Assembly (NCBI RefSeq): GCF_900129705.1
Contig: NZ_FQWO01000004.1
Coordinates: 62,001 to 126,000 of the forward strand
Source: Flavobacterium granuli
GTDB lineage: Bacteria > Bacteroidota > Bacteroidia > Flavobacteriales > Flavobacteriaceae
Direction of reading: 5' to 3'
Length of the DNA stretch: 64,000 bases
The number at the start of each line of letters is the position of its first letter. Positions within the stretch are counted from its first letter, which is position 1. Positions 17,767 to 26,727 of the stretch are shown piece by piece. Both the position numbers and the translations under genes were made by a program. The notes beneath the pieces were generated by a model. It saw only the letters and a list, made by a program, of their open reading frames with translations. It ran no database searches and was not told the origin of the DNA.

Positions 17767-18156
17767 TTATTTCTGAGGTTTTATTAAAAACACATTTGGA
17801 TATTTTTTCTTTATGTCAATCAAGTGACGTTCGGCTTCTATTCTGGTTTTAAAATTTCCAATCCAAACTTTATAGTTTGGGGTGTTAAAAACGATAGTTC
17901 CATCAAGATTTTGAAAGTCTTGTTTGCATTCTTTTAGCTTTTTTTTGGCTGTTTCGCTATTTCCGCTAAATATTTGAATCTTATAATATTCATTTACAGA
18001 GTTCGAAGCATTGATTTTTCGCTTTTCATTTAGTAATTGTTCAAACTTAGGATCTTGTTTTATGTTAATATTTCGGTCTTGAGCCATGATGTAGCTCGAT
18101 GAAATACAAAGCAAAAATGAATAAAAAATTGTTTTTTCAAGTCTTAAAATTCTCAT
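17767..18156 (-). CDS. exported SPOR-domain protein
   Basis: 129 residues. A signal-peptide-like N-terminus (LEKTIFYSFLLCISSSYIMA, then QDRN) is followed by a short linker. A SPOR-type repeat domain then covers residues 55-129 (YYKIQIFSGNSETAKKKLKE ... VWIGNFKTRIEAERHLIDIK). SPOR domains bind denuded glycan strands of septal peptidoglycan. With only one such domain and no TM anchor it is likely periplasmic. The ATG at 18156 is preferred over an in-frame TTG at 18177, because that TTG falls inside the -7 element on this strand. Confidence 0.85.
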   Translation of the reverse strand: MRILRLEKTIFYSFLLCISSSYIMAQDRNINIKQDPKFEQLLNEKRKINASNSVNEYYKIQIFSGNSETAKKKLKECKQDFQNLDGTIVFNTPNYKVWIGNFKTRIEAERHLIDIKKKYPNVFLIKPQK

Positions 18157-18174
18157 AACGTGATTGTTTTTGTG

Positions 18175-18182
18175 CAAAAATA
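18175..18182 (-). promoter_or_regulatory. candidate -7 element of the SPOR gene
   Basis: Minus strand TATTTTTG (18182-18175), 18 nt before the ATG at 18156, so the leader would be about 10 nt. No -33 TTG is evident. Confidence 0.5.
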
Positions 18183-18257
18183 GTATTTAATGTATAAATA
18201 GTATTCAGGTTTATTATTTAGAATAAGTATAAATTGGAATTAAGGCTATTTTAAGGT

Positions 18258-18287
18258 TTTGAGAATAGTTCTTAAGTCGTATTTTTG
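18258..18287 (+). promoter_or_regulatory. promoter of the act-cox respiratory operon
   Basis: TTTG (18258-18261), 18-nt spacer, TATTTTTG (18280-18287): a full consensus match. Start near 18294, leader about 80 nt. No other consensus promoter is obvious before coxA ends at 29709, so this probably drives all eight genes. Confidence 0.75.
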
Positions 18288-18374
18288 TCGAAGTTTATAA
18301 TAAAGGGACAGTGTTTTATGTATTTCATTATAGAAAATATTGTGCCAATTTTTATTAGATAATCATTATATAAT

Positions 18375-19694
18375 ATGAAAAAGGTGGGTAACCATAATTC
18401 GATCTCGAGGAAATTGTTTTTTAGCTTAGCTTTATCGCTGGCTTTTTCCTTAACTTCATTTGCTCAAGATGCTGCGCCAGCGGCCGCAACAGAAGTTCCA
18501 GTAGCTACTCAAGGGGGTGACCCGATAAAGGGTAAAGAGCTTTTTAATTCTAATTGTGCAGCTTGTCATAAACTTGACGGTAAGGCTACGGGTCCTGCCC
18601 TTAGGGGTATTGCGGACAGACGCGATAAACAGTGGCTTTATAAATGGATTCATAATAGCGCTGATTTGATCAAATCAGGTGATGCTGATGCTATAAAAGT
18701 TTTTGAAGAGAATAATAAAGTGGCAATGACTGCTTTTCCTCAGTTGTCAGAAGGGGATATTGATAATATTATTGCATATACTTCAGAAGTGAAGGCTGAG
18801 GCTCCGGCTCCATTGCCTGGTGCGGCAGCTGGAACGACTAGTCAAGAAGGTGGTTTATCTAATAATTTGATTTTAGGTGCTCTTGCTCTTGTGATGTTAA
18901 TGTTGGTTGTGATGTTGTTTTTAGTGAGCAATGTTTTGGCTAAAGTGGCAAAAGCAAATGGTATTGAGGTGGCTCCAAATGCACCAAGACAGTCAATCTG
19001 GAAGGCATTTGTTAGAAATCAATTTTTAGTATTGGTTGCTTCAGTATTCTTGTTGTTAGCGAGTGGTTATTTTGTTTATGGTTATTTGATGCAAGTGGGT
19101 GTGGATCAGGATTATGCTCCTATTCAGCCAATACATTTTTCTCATAAAATTCACGCTGGGGATAATGAAATTAATTGTAAATATTGTCACTCTGCTGCTA
19201 GAGTTAGTAAGAATGCGGGTATTCCTTCTTTGAATGTTTGTATGAACTGTCATAAAAATATTGCTGAAGTGGCTGAGGCTACAGCTACTCCAGAGTACAG
19301 TAAAGCTTTTTATGATGAGCAAATTCAAAAGTTATATACTGCTGTGGGTTGGGATAAGGCTGCTCAGACTTATACCGGAAAAACGGAGCCTGTAAAATGG
19401 GTGCGTATTCATAATTTACCTGATTTCGTTTATTTTAATCACTCTCAGCACGTAACTGTTGCTGGTCTAGAATGTCAGACTTGTCACGGACCGGTAGAAA
19501 CATATGAAGTGCAAAAACAATTTGCTCCTTTAACAATGGGTTGGTGTATTGATTGTCATAGAAAAACGGATGTTAAAATGGAAGGTAATGAGTATTACGC
19601 TAAGATTCATGCTGAACTTTCTAAAAAATACGGTGTAGAGAAATTGACTGCAGCGCAAATGGGAGGTTTAGAATGTGGTAAGTGTCATTACTAA
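18375..19694 (+). CDS. actA: alternative complex III subunit ActA, multihaem cytochrome c with an N-terminal monohaem domain
   Basis: 439 residues with six CxxCH haem motifs. After a signal peptide (to about residue 30) comes a monohaem cytochrome c domain with CAACH at 61-65 and a plausible axial Met118. Two membrane helices follow (about 164-188 and 212-235). The classic ActA pentahaem part then has CKYCH 268, CMNCH 289, CQTCH 367, CIDCH 391 and CGKCH 434, the last ending one residue before the C-terminus. ActA passes electrons from the iron-sulfur subunit ActB toward the oxidase. First gene of actABCDEF-coxBA. ActA is usually described as pentahaem; the sixth haem is in the fused N-terminal domain. 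Confidence 0.9.
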   Translation: MKKVGNHNSISRKLFFSLALSLAFSLTSFAQDAAPAAATEVPVATQGGDPIKGKELFNSNCAACHKLDGKATGPALRGIADRRDKQWLYKWIHNSADLIKSGDADAIKVFEENNKVAMTAFPQLSEGDIDNIIAYTSEVKAEAPAPLPGAAAGTTSQEGGLSNNLILGALALVMLMLVVMLFLVSNVLAKVAKANGIEVAPNAPRQSIWKAFVRNQFLVLVASVFLLLASGYFVYGYLMQVGVDQDYAPIQPIHFSHKIHAGDNEINCKYCHSAARVSKNAGIPSLNVCMNCHKNIAEVAEATATPEYSKAFYDEQIQKLYTAVGWDKAAQTYTGKTEPVKWVRIHNLPDFVYFNHSQHVTVAGLECQTCHGPVETYEVQKQFAPLTMGWCIDCHRKTDVKMEGNEYYAKIHAELSKKYGVEKLTAAQMGGLECGKCHY

Positions 19695-19780
19695 GATTTA
19701 CTTACTCGGTTAGTTTTAACTGATTACTTAAATTGCAATTGAACAAATAAAAATAATTAAGATTCTAATATTTATATACA

Positions 19781-22700
19781 ATGTCATCAAACAAAAAATA
19801 CTGGAAAAGTGTTGAGGAGCTAGAAAATGGTTCTATTGTTGAGGCGCTTAGAAATAACGAATTTGTTGAGGCGATTCCTACTGATGAGTTTTTAGGAAAT
19901 AATGACGCTATGTCGTCTTCTTCAACATCACGTCGTGATTTTTTAAAGTACGTTGGTTTTAGTACTGCTGCTGCTACGCTAGTAGCGTGCGAAGGGCCAG
20001 TGCACAAGTCGATTCCTTATGTATTACAACCAGAACAAATCATTCCTGGGGTTGCAGATTATTATGCGACTTCTGTTTTTGATGGTTTTGATTTTGCAAA
20101 TCTACTTGTTAAAACACGTGAGGGGCGTCCTATTAAAGTAGATAATAACACCATTTCTGGAGCAAAGTTTACTGCAAATGCTAGGGTTCATGCTTCGATA
20201 TTGTCATTGTATGACAATATGCGTTTGAAAGAGCCTAAAATTGAAGGTAAGGCCGCAACTTGGGCTGCAGTAGATACAAAGATCAAGACTAGTCTTGCAG
20301 ATGCTAAAGCTAAGGGAGGTCAAGTGGTATTGTTGACCAATACTTTGGCGAGTCCATCAACTGAAAAATTAATAGGTGAATTTATTGCAAATAATCCAAC
20401 TGCTAAGCATGTGGTTTATGATGCGGTTTCTTCGTCAGAGGCTTTAGATGCTTTCGAAACCGTTTACGGCGAAAGAGCTTTGGTTGATTATGATTTTTCA
20501 AAAGCTTCACTTATAGTTTCTGTGGGTGCAGATTTCTTGGGAGATTGGCAAGGTGGAGGATATGATACAGGTTATGCGCAAGGTAGGATTCCGAAAAACG
20601 GAAAAATGTCTCGTCATTTTCAGTTAGAAGCAAATATGACTTTGTCTGGTGCTGCTGCTGATAAGCGTGTGCCTATGTCTGTTGCAAATCAAAAACAAGC
20701 GTTGGTTCATATTTATAATATTGTTACTGGTTCTTCTGTTGCTGTAAGCTTAGATGCTAAGTTTAAAGCGGAGGTGACTAAGGCTGGTCAGCAATTAAAA
20801 GCTGCTGGTTCTAAAGGGGTTTTGGTTTCTGGAATTCAGGACAAAAATGCTCAACTTTTAGTTTTGGCAATAAATCAAGTTTTGGCTAGTGAAGCTTTTG
20901 TAACTTCTGGGACTAGACAAATACGTAAAGGATCAAATGAAAAAGTAGCTCAATTGATAAAAGATATGAATGCGGGTAGTGTTCATACTTTGATAATGAG
21001 TGGTGTTAATCCTGTTTATACTTTAGCGGATTCAGCGGCATTTGTAGGCGGACTTAAAAAAGTTCAAACATCAGTTGCTTTTTCGATAAAAGAAGATGAA
21101 ACTGCTTTAGTTAGTACTGTTGCTGCTGCGGTTCCTCATTATTTAGAATCTTGGGGGGATTTAAGCCTTACTAAAGGAACTTATAGTTTAACTCAGCCAG
21201 TAATTCGTCCATTGTTTGATACAAAACAATTTCAAGATGTTTTAATGTCTTTAAATGGTTTGAGCGGAACTTTTTACGATTATGTTAAAGCGAATTCAGC
21301 TTCATTTATATCTGGTACTACTTGGAATAAGGTGTTGCATGATGGTGTTTTTGTTGGGGTTTCTCAATCATTGAGCGGTTCTGCAGATTATGCAGCTGCT
21401 GCAGGTGAATTAGCGAAATCAAAAACTTCTAATGATTTTGAATTAGTATTGTATACTAAGACAGGAATGGGAGATGGTCAGCAAGCTAATAATCCTTGGT
21501 TGCAAGAATTTCCAGATCCTATCACAAGAGTTTCATGGGATAATTATCTAACAGTTTCTAATGAAGATGCTAAAGCATTAGGTCTTTCTAATGAAATAGT
21601 AGCTAATGGAGGTTTAGATGGAAGTTATGCTACAATTGCTATGGCAGATGGAGTAAAGCTTGAAAGTGTACCGGTAATTGTTCAGCCGGGTCAAGCTGTG
21701 GGAACAATCGGATTGGCTTTGGGTTATGGTCGTAAAGCGGCTTTAAAAGAAGAAATGCAAGTAGGTGTAAATGCTTACACTTTATATAAAGGTTTTAACG
21801 ATGTACAATCGGTTACATTGGTAAAAGCTGACGGTGCACACGAGTTTGCTTGTGTTCAAGGTCAAAAAACATTGATGGGTAGAGGAGATATTATCAAAGA
21901 AACGTCTTTGGAGATTTTTAATACTAAAGATGCTAAAATTTGGAACAAAGTGCCAATGGTGTCTTTGAATCATCAAGAGGTTGAAGCAACCACGGTAGAT
22001 TTATGGGATTCATTTGATCGTTCTGTTGGGCATCACTTCAATCTTTCTATAGATTTGAATGCTTGTACCGGTTGTGGTGCTTGTGTTATTGCTTGTCATG
22101 CTGAAAATAATGTTCCTGTAGTAGGTAAATCAGAGGTAAGAAGAAGTCGTGATATGCACTGGTTGCGTATTGATAGGTATTATTCTTCTGAAAGTACTTT
22201 TGAAGGGGATAATGAAAGAAAAGAAAATATTGCTGGTTTGTCAAGTTCTTTGTCTACATTTAATGAAATGGAGAAAGCGGGAGATAATCCTCAAGTTTCT
22301 TTCCAACCTGTAATGTGTCAGCATTGTAATCACGCACCTTGTGAGACTGTTTGTCCGGTTGCGGCAACATCACATGGTCGTCAAGGTCAAAATCAGATGG
22401 CTTATAACAGATGTGTTGGTACTCGTTACTGTGCAAACAACTGTCCTTATAAAGTGCGTCGTTTTAACTGGTTCTTGTATAACAAAAACAGTGAATTTGA
22501 TTATCATATGAATGATGATTTAGGACGTATGGTTTTGAATCCTGATGTAAATGTTCGTTCACGTGGTGTTATGGAGAAATGTTCAATGTGTATTCAAATG
22601 ACACAAGCGACTATCTTGAAAGCAAAAAGAGAAGGAAGAGCAATTGTTGATGGTGAATTCCAAACGGCTTGTTCAAATGCTTGTTCTACTGGAGCAATGG

Positions 22701-22831
22701 TTTTTGGCGATGTTAATGATACCGAAAGTCAGGTTGCTAAATTGGCTGCTGATGAGAGATCTTATCATTTGTTGGAACATGTAGGGACAAAACCAAATGT
22801 GGTTTATCACGTTAAAGTTAGAAACACTTAG
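19781..22831 (+). CDS. actB: alternative complex III subunit ActB, iron-sulfur/molybdopterin-fold lipoprotein
   Basis: 1016 residues. A Tat signal with SRRDFLK (50-56) is followed by a lipobox ending LVAC, so Cys70 is likely lipidated after Tat export. An unusual 45-residue segment (KYWKSVEEL...) precedes the signal, a feature of this family. The central part is a molybdoenzyme-like fold that carries no molybdenum cofactor in characterised ActB. The C-terminal ferredoxin-like part holds four cysteine clusters: C762-x2-C-x2-C-x3-C; CQHCNHAPCETVCP; CVGTRYCANNCP; and CSMC with CSNAC. In known complexes these give three 4Fe-4S and one 3Fe-4S. It relays electrons from quinol at ActC to ActA. Confidence 0.93.
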   Translation: MSSNKKYWKSVEELENGSIVEALRNNEFVEAIPTDEFLGNNDAMSSSSTSRRDFLKYVGFSTAAATLVACEGPVHKSIPYVLQPEQIIPGVADYYATSVFDGFDFANLLVKTREGRPIKVDNNTISGAKFTANARVHASILSLYDNMRLKEPKIEGKAATWAAVDTKIKTSLADAKAKGGQVVLLTNTLASPSTEKLIGEFIANNPTAKHVVYDAVSSSEALDAFETVYGERALVDYDFSKASLIVSVGADFLGDWQGGGYDTGYAQGRIPKNGKMSRHFQLEANMTLSGAAADKRVPMSVANQKQALVHIYNIVTGSSVAVSLDAKFKAEVTKAGQQLKAAGSKGVLVSGIQDKNAQLLVLAINQVLASEAFVTSGTRQIRKGSNEKVAQLIKDMNAGSVHTLIMSGVNPVYTLADSAAFVGGLKKVQTSVAFSIKEDETALVSTVAAAVPHYLESWGDLSLTKGTYSLTQPVIRPLFDTKQFQDVLMSLNGLSGTFYDYVKANSASFISGTTWNKVLHDGVFVGVSQSLSGSADYAAAAGELAKSKTSNDFELVLYTKTGMGDGQQANNPWLQEFPDPITRVSWDNYLTVSNEDAKALGLSNEIVANGGLDGSYATIAMADGVKLESVPVIVQPGQAVGTIGLALGYGRKAALKEEMQVGVNAYTLYKGFNDVQSVTLVKADGAHEFACVQGQKTLMGRGDIIKETSLEIFNTKDAKIWNKVPMVSLNHQEVEATTVDLWDSFDRSVGHHFNLSIDLNACTGCGACVIACHAENNVPVVGKSEVRRSRDMHWLRIDRYYSSESTFEGDNERKENIAGLSSSLSTFNEMEKAGDNPQVSFQPVMCQHCNHAPCETVCPVAATSHGRQGQNQMAYNRCVGTRYCANNCPYKVRRFNWFLYNKNSEFDYHMNDDLGRMVLNPDVNVRSRGVMEKCSMCIQMTQATILKAKREGRAIVDGEFQTACSNACSTGAMVFGDVNDTESQVAKLAADERSYHLLEHVGTKPNVVYHVKVRNT

Positions 22832-22860
22832 AAATAAATTAAAAATCAATATAAAGGAAT

Positions 22861-24264
22861 ATGTCTCATATATACGACTCTAGTATTAGAAAGCCTTTAG
22901 TTATAGGTGATAGATCATATCACGACGTAACAGTAGATGTCGCTGCGCCTGTTGAAGGAAAAGCCAACAAACATTGGTGGATTGTATTTACAATCGCATT
23001 AATAGCCTTCCTTTGGGGGTTGGGTTGCATCATCTACACCGTATCTACAGGTATAGGAACTTGGGGATTAAATAAAACTGTTGGATGGGCCTGGGATATC
23101 ACGAACTTCGTTTGGTGGGTTGGTATTGGTCACGCAGGAACTTTAATTTCTGCAGTATTATTATTGTTCCGTCAAAGATGGAGAATGGCGATTAACCGTT
23201 CTGCGGAAGCAATGACAATTTTCTCAGTTATCCAAGCTGGTTTGTTTCCAATTATTCACATGGGGCGTCCTTGGTTAGCTTATTGGGTATTGCCTATTCC
23301 AAATCAATTTGGGTCTTTATGGGTAAACTTTAACTCGCCATTACTTTGGGACGTTTTCGCAATCTCTACTTACTTATCAGTATCATTGGTTTTCTGGTGG
23401 ACTGGTTTGTTGCCTGACTTTGCAATGCTTAGAGATCGAGCAATAACGCCTTTTAATAAAAGAGTATATTCTATATTGAGTTTTGGTTGGAGCGGTAGAG
23501 CTAAAGACTGGCAACGTTTTGAAGAAGTTTCTTTGGTACTTGCAGGTTTGGCTACTCCACTTGTACTTTCAGTACACACGATTGTATCGATGGACTTTGC
23601 TACTTCGGTAATTCCAGGATGGCATACTACAATTTTCCCTCCTTACTTTGTGGCTGGTGCGGTTTTCTCAGGATTTGCGATGGTGAATACCTTGCTTATC
23701 GTTATGAGAAAAGTTTCTAACTTAGAAGCTTATATTACGGTACAGCATATTGAATTGATGAATATCGTAATTATGATTACGGGTTCTATTGTAGGGGTTG
23801 CTTATATTACGGAGTTATTTATTGCCTGGTATTCTGGAGTTGAATATGAGCAGTATGCTTTCTTGAATAGAGCAACAGGACCATACTGGTGGGCTTATTG
23901 GTCAATGATGACTTGTAATGTATTTTCTCCTCAGTTCATGTGGTTTAAGAAATTAAGAACAAGTATTATGTTTTCTTTTATCATTTCTATTGTTGTAAAC
24001 ATAGGAATGTGGTTTGAGAGATTTGTAATTATTGTTACCTCTTTGCATAGAGATTATTTACCGTCTTCTTGGACAATGTTCTCTCCTACTTTTGTTGATA
24101 TTGGAATTTTCATTGGAACAATTGGTTTCTTCTTTGTATTATTTTTACTTTATTCTAGAACTTTCCCAGTGATTGCTCAAGCAGAGGTAAAAACAATATT
24201 GAAAGCAACTGGAGATAATTACATAAGAGAAAGAGAAGCAAAAAAAGATTCACACCATGAGTAG
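22861..24264 (+). CDS. actC: alternative complex III subunit ActC, NrfD-like quinol-binding membrane protein
   Basis: 467 residues, NrfD/PsrC family. About ten membrane helices are visible, for example WIVFTIALIAFLWGLGCIIY, FVWWVGIGHAGTLISAVLLL, LVLSVHTIVSMDFATSVIPG and IGIFIGTIGFFFVLFLLYS. The GHAGTLISA and HMGRP segments are conserved in ActC and line the menaquinol site. It oxidises menaquinol and hands electrons to the iron-sulfur chain in ActB. It starts 29 nt after actB, and actD overlaps its end by 8 nt, implying coupled translation. Confidence 0.93.
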   Translation: MSHIYDSSIRKPLVIGDRSYHDVTVDVAAPVEGKANKHWWIVFTIALIAFLWGLGCIIYTVSTGIGTWGLNKTVGWAWDITNFVWWVGIGHAGTLISAVLLLFRQRWRMAINRSAEAMTIFSVIQAGLFPIIHMGRPWLAYWVLPIPNQFGSLWVNFNSPLLWDVFAISTYLSVSLVFWWTGLLPDFAMLRDRAITPFNKRVYSILSFGWSGRAKDWQRFEEVSLVLAGLATPLVLSVHTIVSMDFATSVIPGWHTTIFPPYFVAGAVFSGFAMVNTLLIVMRKVSNLEAYITVQHIELMNIVIMITGSIVGVAYITELFIAWYSGVEYEQYAFLNRATGPYWWAYWSMMTCNVFSPQFMWFKKLRTSIMFSFIISIVVNIGMWFERFVIIVTSLHRDYLPSSWTMFSPTFVDIGIFIGTIGFFFVLFLLYSRTFPVIAQAEVKTILKATGDNYIREREAKKDSHHE

Positions 24265-24784
24265 TAATAAAGTAATTTACGCCATTTATAATGACGATGA
24301 TATATTGATGGATGCGGTTAAAAAAACCAGAGCAGCTCATCATCATATTGAGGAAGTTTTTTCACCATTCCCAGTGCACGGTTTAGACAAGGCTATGGGA
24401 TTAGCACCTACGAGATTAGCAATTTGTGCTTTCTTGTATGGGTGTGTGGGTATCACTGTTGCCACTGCGATGATGAATTATATAATGATTCAAGATTGGC
24501 CTCAAGACATAGGTGGTAAACCTAGTTTTAGTTATATTCAAAATATGCCTGCTTTTGTGCCTATTATGTTTGAAATGACAGTTTTCTTTGCAGCACACTT
24601 AATGGTGATTACTTTCTATATGAGAAGTAAATTGTGGCCTTTTAAACAGGCTGAAAATCCTGATGTTAGAACTACAGATGATCACTTCTTGATGGAAGTT
24701 TCCATTAATGATAATGAAGAGGAATTAGTTTCTTTTTTCAAAAATACAGGAGCTGTAGAAGTTAAAGTAATAGAAAAGAATTAA
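24257..24784 (+). CDS. actD: alternative complex III subunit ActD (DUF3341)
   Basis: 175 residues. A soluble N-terminal DUF3341 domain (VIYAIYNDDDILMDAVKKTR ... EEVFSPFPVHGLDKAMGL) is followed by two membrane helices (LAICAFLYGCVGITVATAMM and VPIMFEMTVFFAAHLMVITF) and a short soluble tail. ActD is a structural membrane subunit without cofactors. Its ATG lies inside the end of actC (8-nt overlap). Confidence 0.9.
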   Translation: MSSNKVIYAIYNDDDILMDAVKKTRAAHHHIEEVFSPFPVHGLDKAMGLAPTRLAICAFLYGCVGITVATAMMNYIMIQDWPQDIGGKPSFSYIQNMPAFVPIMFEMTVFFAAHLMVITFYMRSKLWPFKQAENPDVRTTDDHFLMEVSINDNEEELVSFFKNTGAVEVKVIEKN

Positions 24785-24791
24785 TTTAGAT

Positions 24792-25337
24792 ATGAAAAGG
24801 GTATATAAAATAACACTTTTATTTGGCATCACTATTTTAGTGGCATCTTGTCATAATAAAAAAGCGCCAAACTATCAGTATTTTCCAAATATGTATGAAT
24901 CTGTAGGTTATGAAACCTATTCAGAATCAGCAGCATTCAAAAACGGAAAAGAAGGACAATTGCCTGTTGATGGTACTATTAATAGAGGTTTTGAAACTTA
25001 TGATTATGAGAATTCGACTGCAGGTTACGAACTAGCCAAAGCGAATCTTAAATCACCTTTGGATTCATTGGATAGAAGCTCTGATAAAGGAAAAGCACTT
25101 TATGATATTTATTGTATCAGTTGTCATGGTGCAACTGGTGACGGTAAAGGGAAATTAGTGGAAAGAGAAAAATTCTTAGGAGTACCTAGCTATAAAGATA
25201 GGGTTATCACTGAAGGAAGTATTTTTCATGTTGAAACTTATGGTTTAAATGCAATGGGTTCTCATGCTAATCAATTAAGTAAACATGAACGTTGGTTGGT
25301 TGCTGACTATGTTCTTAAACTTAAAAGCCAATTATAA
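24792..25337 (+). CDS. actE: alternative complex III subunit ActE, monohaem cytochrome c lipoprotein
   Basis: 181 residues. A lipoprotein signal ends LVASC with Cys20 the lipidation site. One haem motif, CISCH (108-112), sits in the usual KGKALYDIYCISCHGATGDG context. Met155 in NAMGSHANQL is the probable axial ligand, followed by the closing helix ERWLVADYVLKLK. ActE takes electrons from the ActA haems and is a candidate donor to the oxidase. It lies 7 nt after actD. Confidence 0.92.
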   Translation: MKRVYKITLLFGITILVASCHNKKAPNYQYFPNMYESVGYETYSESAAFKNGKEGQLPVDGTINRGFETYDYENSTAGYELAKANLKSPLDSLDRSSDKGKALYDIYCISCHGATGDGKGKLVEREKFLGVPSYKDRVITEGSIFHVETYGLNAMGSHANQLSKHERWLVADYVLKLKSQL

Positions 25338-25364
25338 TTGTTGAACTAACTGATCGTAATAGAT

Positions 25365-26708
25365 ATGTATACATTTTCAAATAAATTAAAAACTTTTTCT
25401 TTCATCTTAATGGCCGTTGGTATATTAGGAATAGGTTATGGTTTTTTCAATGCACCCAAAGATATTCACGAGGTTGAAACTCTCCTTGCTGCAGAGAATC
25501 ATGGTGCTCACGGAGCAGTAGCTCATGAAGAGACTCAATCTTCTGAAGATGCTCACGGAGTTCATAACAAAGTTGATGAAGCTAAAGTAGCGGCTGAACA
25601 TGAAGAACATTTAACTCATGTTTTGCATCAATTACAAAACAAACCTTGGGCAGCTTTATATGTTGCTTGTATTTTCTTCTTGCTGCTTTCTATGGGGGTT
25701 TTAGCATTTTACGCTATTCAACAAGTGGCACAAGCGGGTTGGTCACCAGTTTTGTTTAGAGTAATGCAGGGAATTACGGCTTATTTGCCTTATGGTTCTG
25801 TTATTTTCTTTATCATATTGGTTTTATGTGGTCTTCATTTCAATCACTTGTTTATTTGGTTAGATCCAGAAGTAGTGGCTCATGATGCGCTTATTGCTAA
25901 TAAAGTGGGGTACTTAAACTTTCCTTTTTGGATAGTGAGAGCTGCAATATTCCTTATAGGTTGGAATTTATATAATTATTATACTAGAAAGAATTGTCTT
26001 GCTCAAGATGAATCTAATGATAATTCTTTTTACAAAAAGAATTTCAATATCTCTGCAGGATTTCTAGTTTTCTTTATTGTATCAGAATCTATTATGTCTT
26101 GGGACTGGATTATGTCAATAGATCCTCACTGGTTTAGTACATTATTCGGTTGGTATGTATTCGCAAGTTTCTTTGTAAGTGGTATTACAATGATTGCTAT
26201 GGTTACAGTATACTTGAAATCTAAAGGATATTTAGAGTATGTTAATACAAGTCATATTCATGATTTAGCTAAGTTCATGTTTGGAATTAGTGTATTTTGG
26301 ACTTATTTATGGTTCTCACAATTCATGTTGATATGGTATGCAAATATTCCTGAAGAGGTGACTTATTATGTTACAAGAATAGAGTTATACAATCTTCCTT
26401 TCTTTGGGGCTATAGTTATGAATTTTGTTTTCCCATTGTTGATATTAATAAATACAGATTTCAAAAGAATCTCTTGGGTTATCGTTATGGCTGGTGTCGT
26501 AATATTAGCAGGACATTATATTGATTTTTTCAATATGATCATGCCTGGAACAGTAGGGGACAGATGGTTTATTGGTGTCTCTGAAATTGCATCCGTTCTT
26601 TTCTTCCTTGGATTATTTATCTATGCCGTATTTACTGCATTAACTAAAGCTCCTTTGTTGCCAAAAAGAAATCCATTTATAGAAGAAAGTAAACATTTCC
26701 ATTATTAA
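25365..26708 (+). CDS. actF: alternative complex III subunit ActF, NrfD-like membrane protein
   Basis: 447 residues. It is a second NrfD/PsrC-type protein, homologous in fold to ActC, with about ten membrane helices (AALYVACIFFLLLSMGVLAF, GSVIFFIILVLCGLHF, FFGAIVMNFVFPLLILI, IASVLFFLGLFIYAVF). A His- and Glu-rich extramembrane segment (residues 40-90) lies between helices 1 and 2. ActF is a structural and possibly proton-channelling subunit. It starts 27 nt after actE and is followed 19 nt later by coxB. Confidence 0.9.
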   Translation: MYTFSNKLKTFSFILMAVGILGIGYGFFNAPKDIHEVETLLAAENHGAHGAVAHEETQSSEDAHGVHNKVDEAKVAAEHEEHLTHVLHQLQNKPWAALYVACIFFLLLSMGVLAFYAIQQVAQAGWSPVLFRVMQGITAYLPYGSVIFFIILVLCGLHFNHLFIWLDPEVVAHDALIANKVGYLNFPFWIVRAAIFLIGWNLYNYYTRKNCLAQDESNDNSFYKKNFNISAGFLVFFIVSESIMSWDWIMSIDPHWFSTLFGWYVFASFFVSGITMIAMVTVYLKSKGYLEYVNTSHIHDLAKFMFGISVFWTYLWFSQFMLIWYANIPEEVTYYVTRIELYNLPFFGAIVMNFVFPLLILINTDFKRISWVIVMAGVVILAGHYIDFFNMIMPGTVGDRWFIGVSEIASVLFFLGLFIYAVFTALTKAPLLPKRNPFIEESKHFHY

Positions 26709-26727
26709 TATTTAAAGAAATAAACAG

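Noticed and set aside
19781..22831. A formate dehydrogenase or nitrate reductase
   Set aside because: It resembles a molybdoenzyme, but gene order with ActA/C/D/E/F and the Tat lipoprotein N-terminus identify ActB, which has no molybdenum in known examples.
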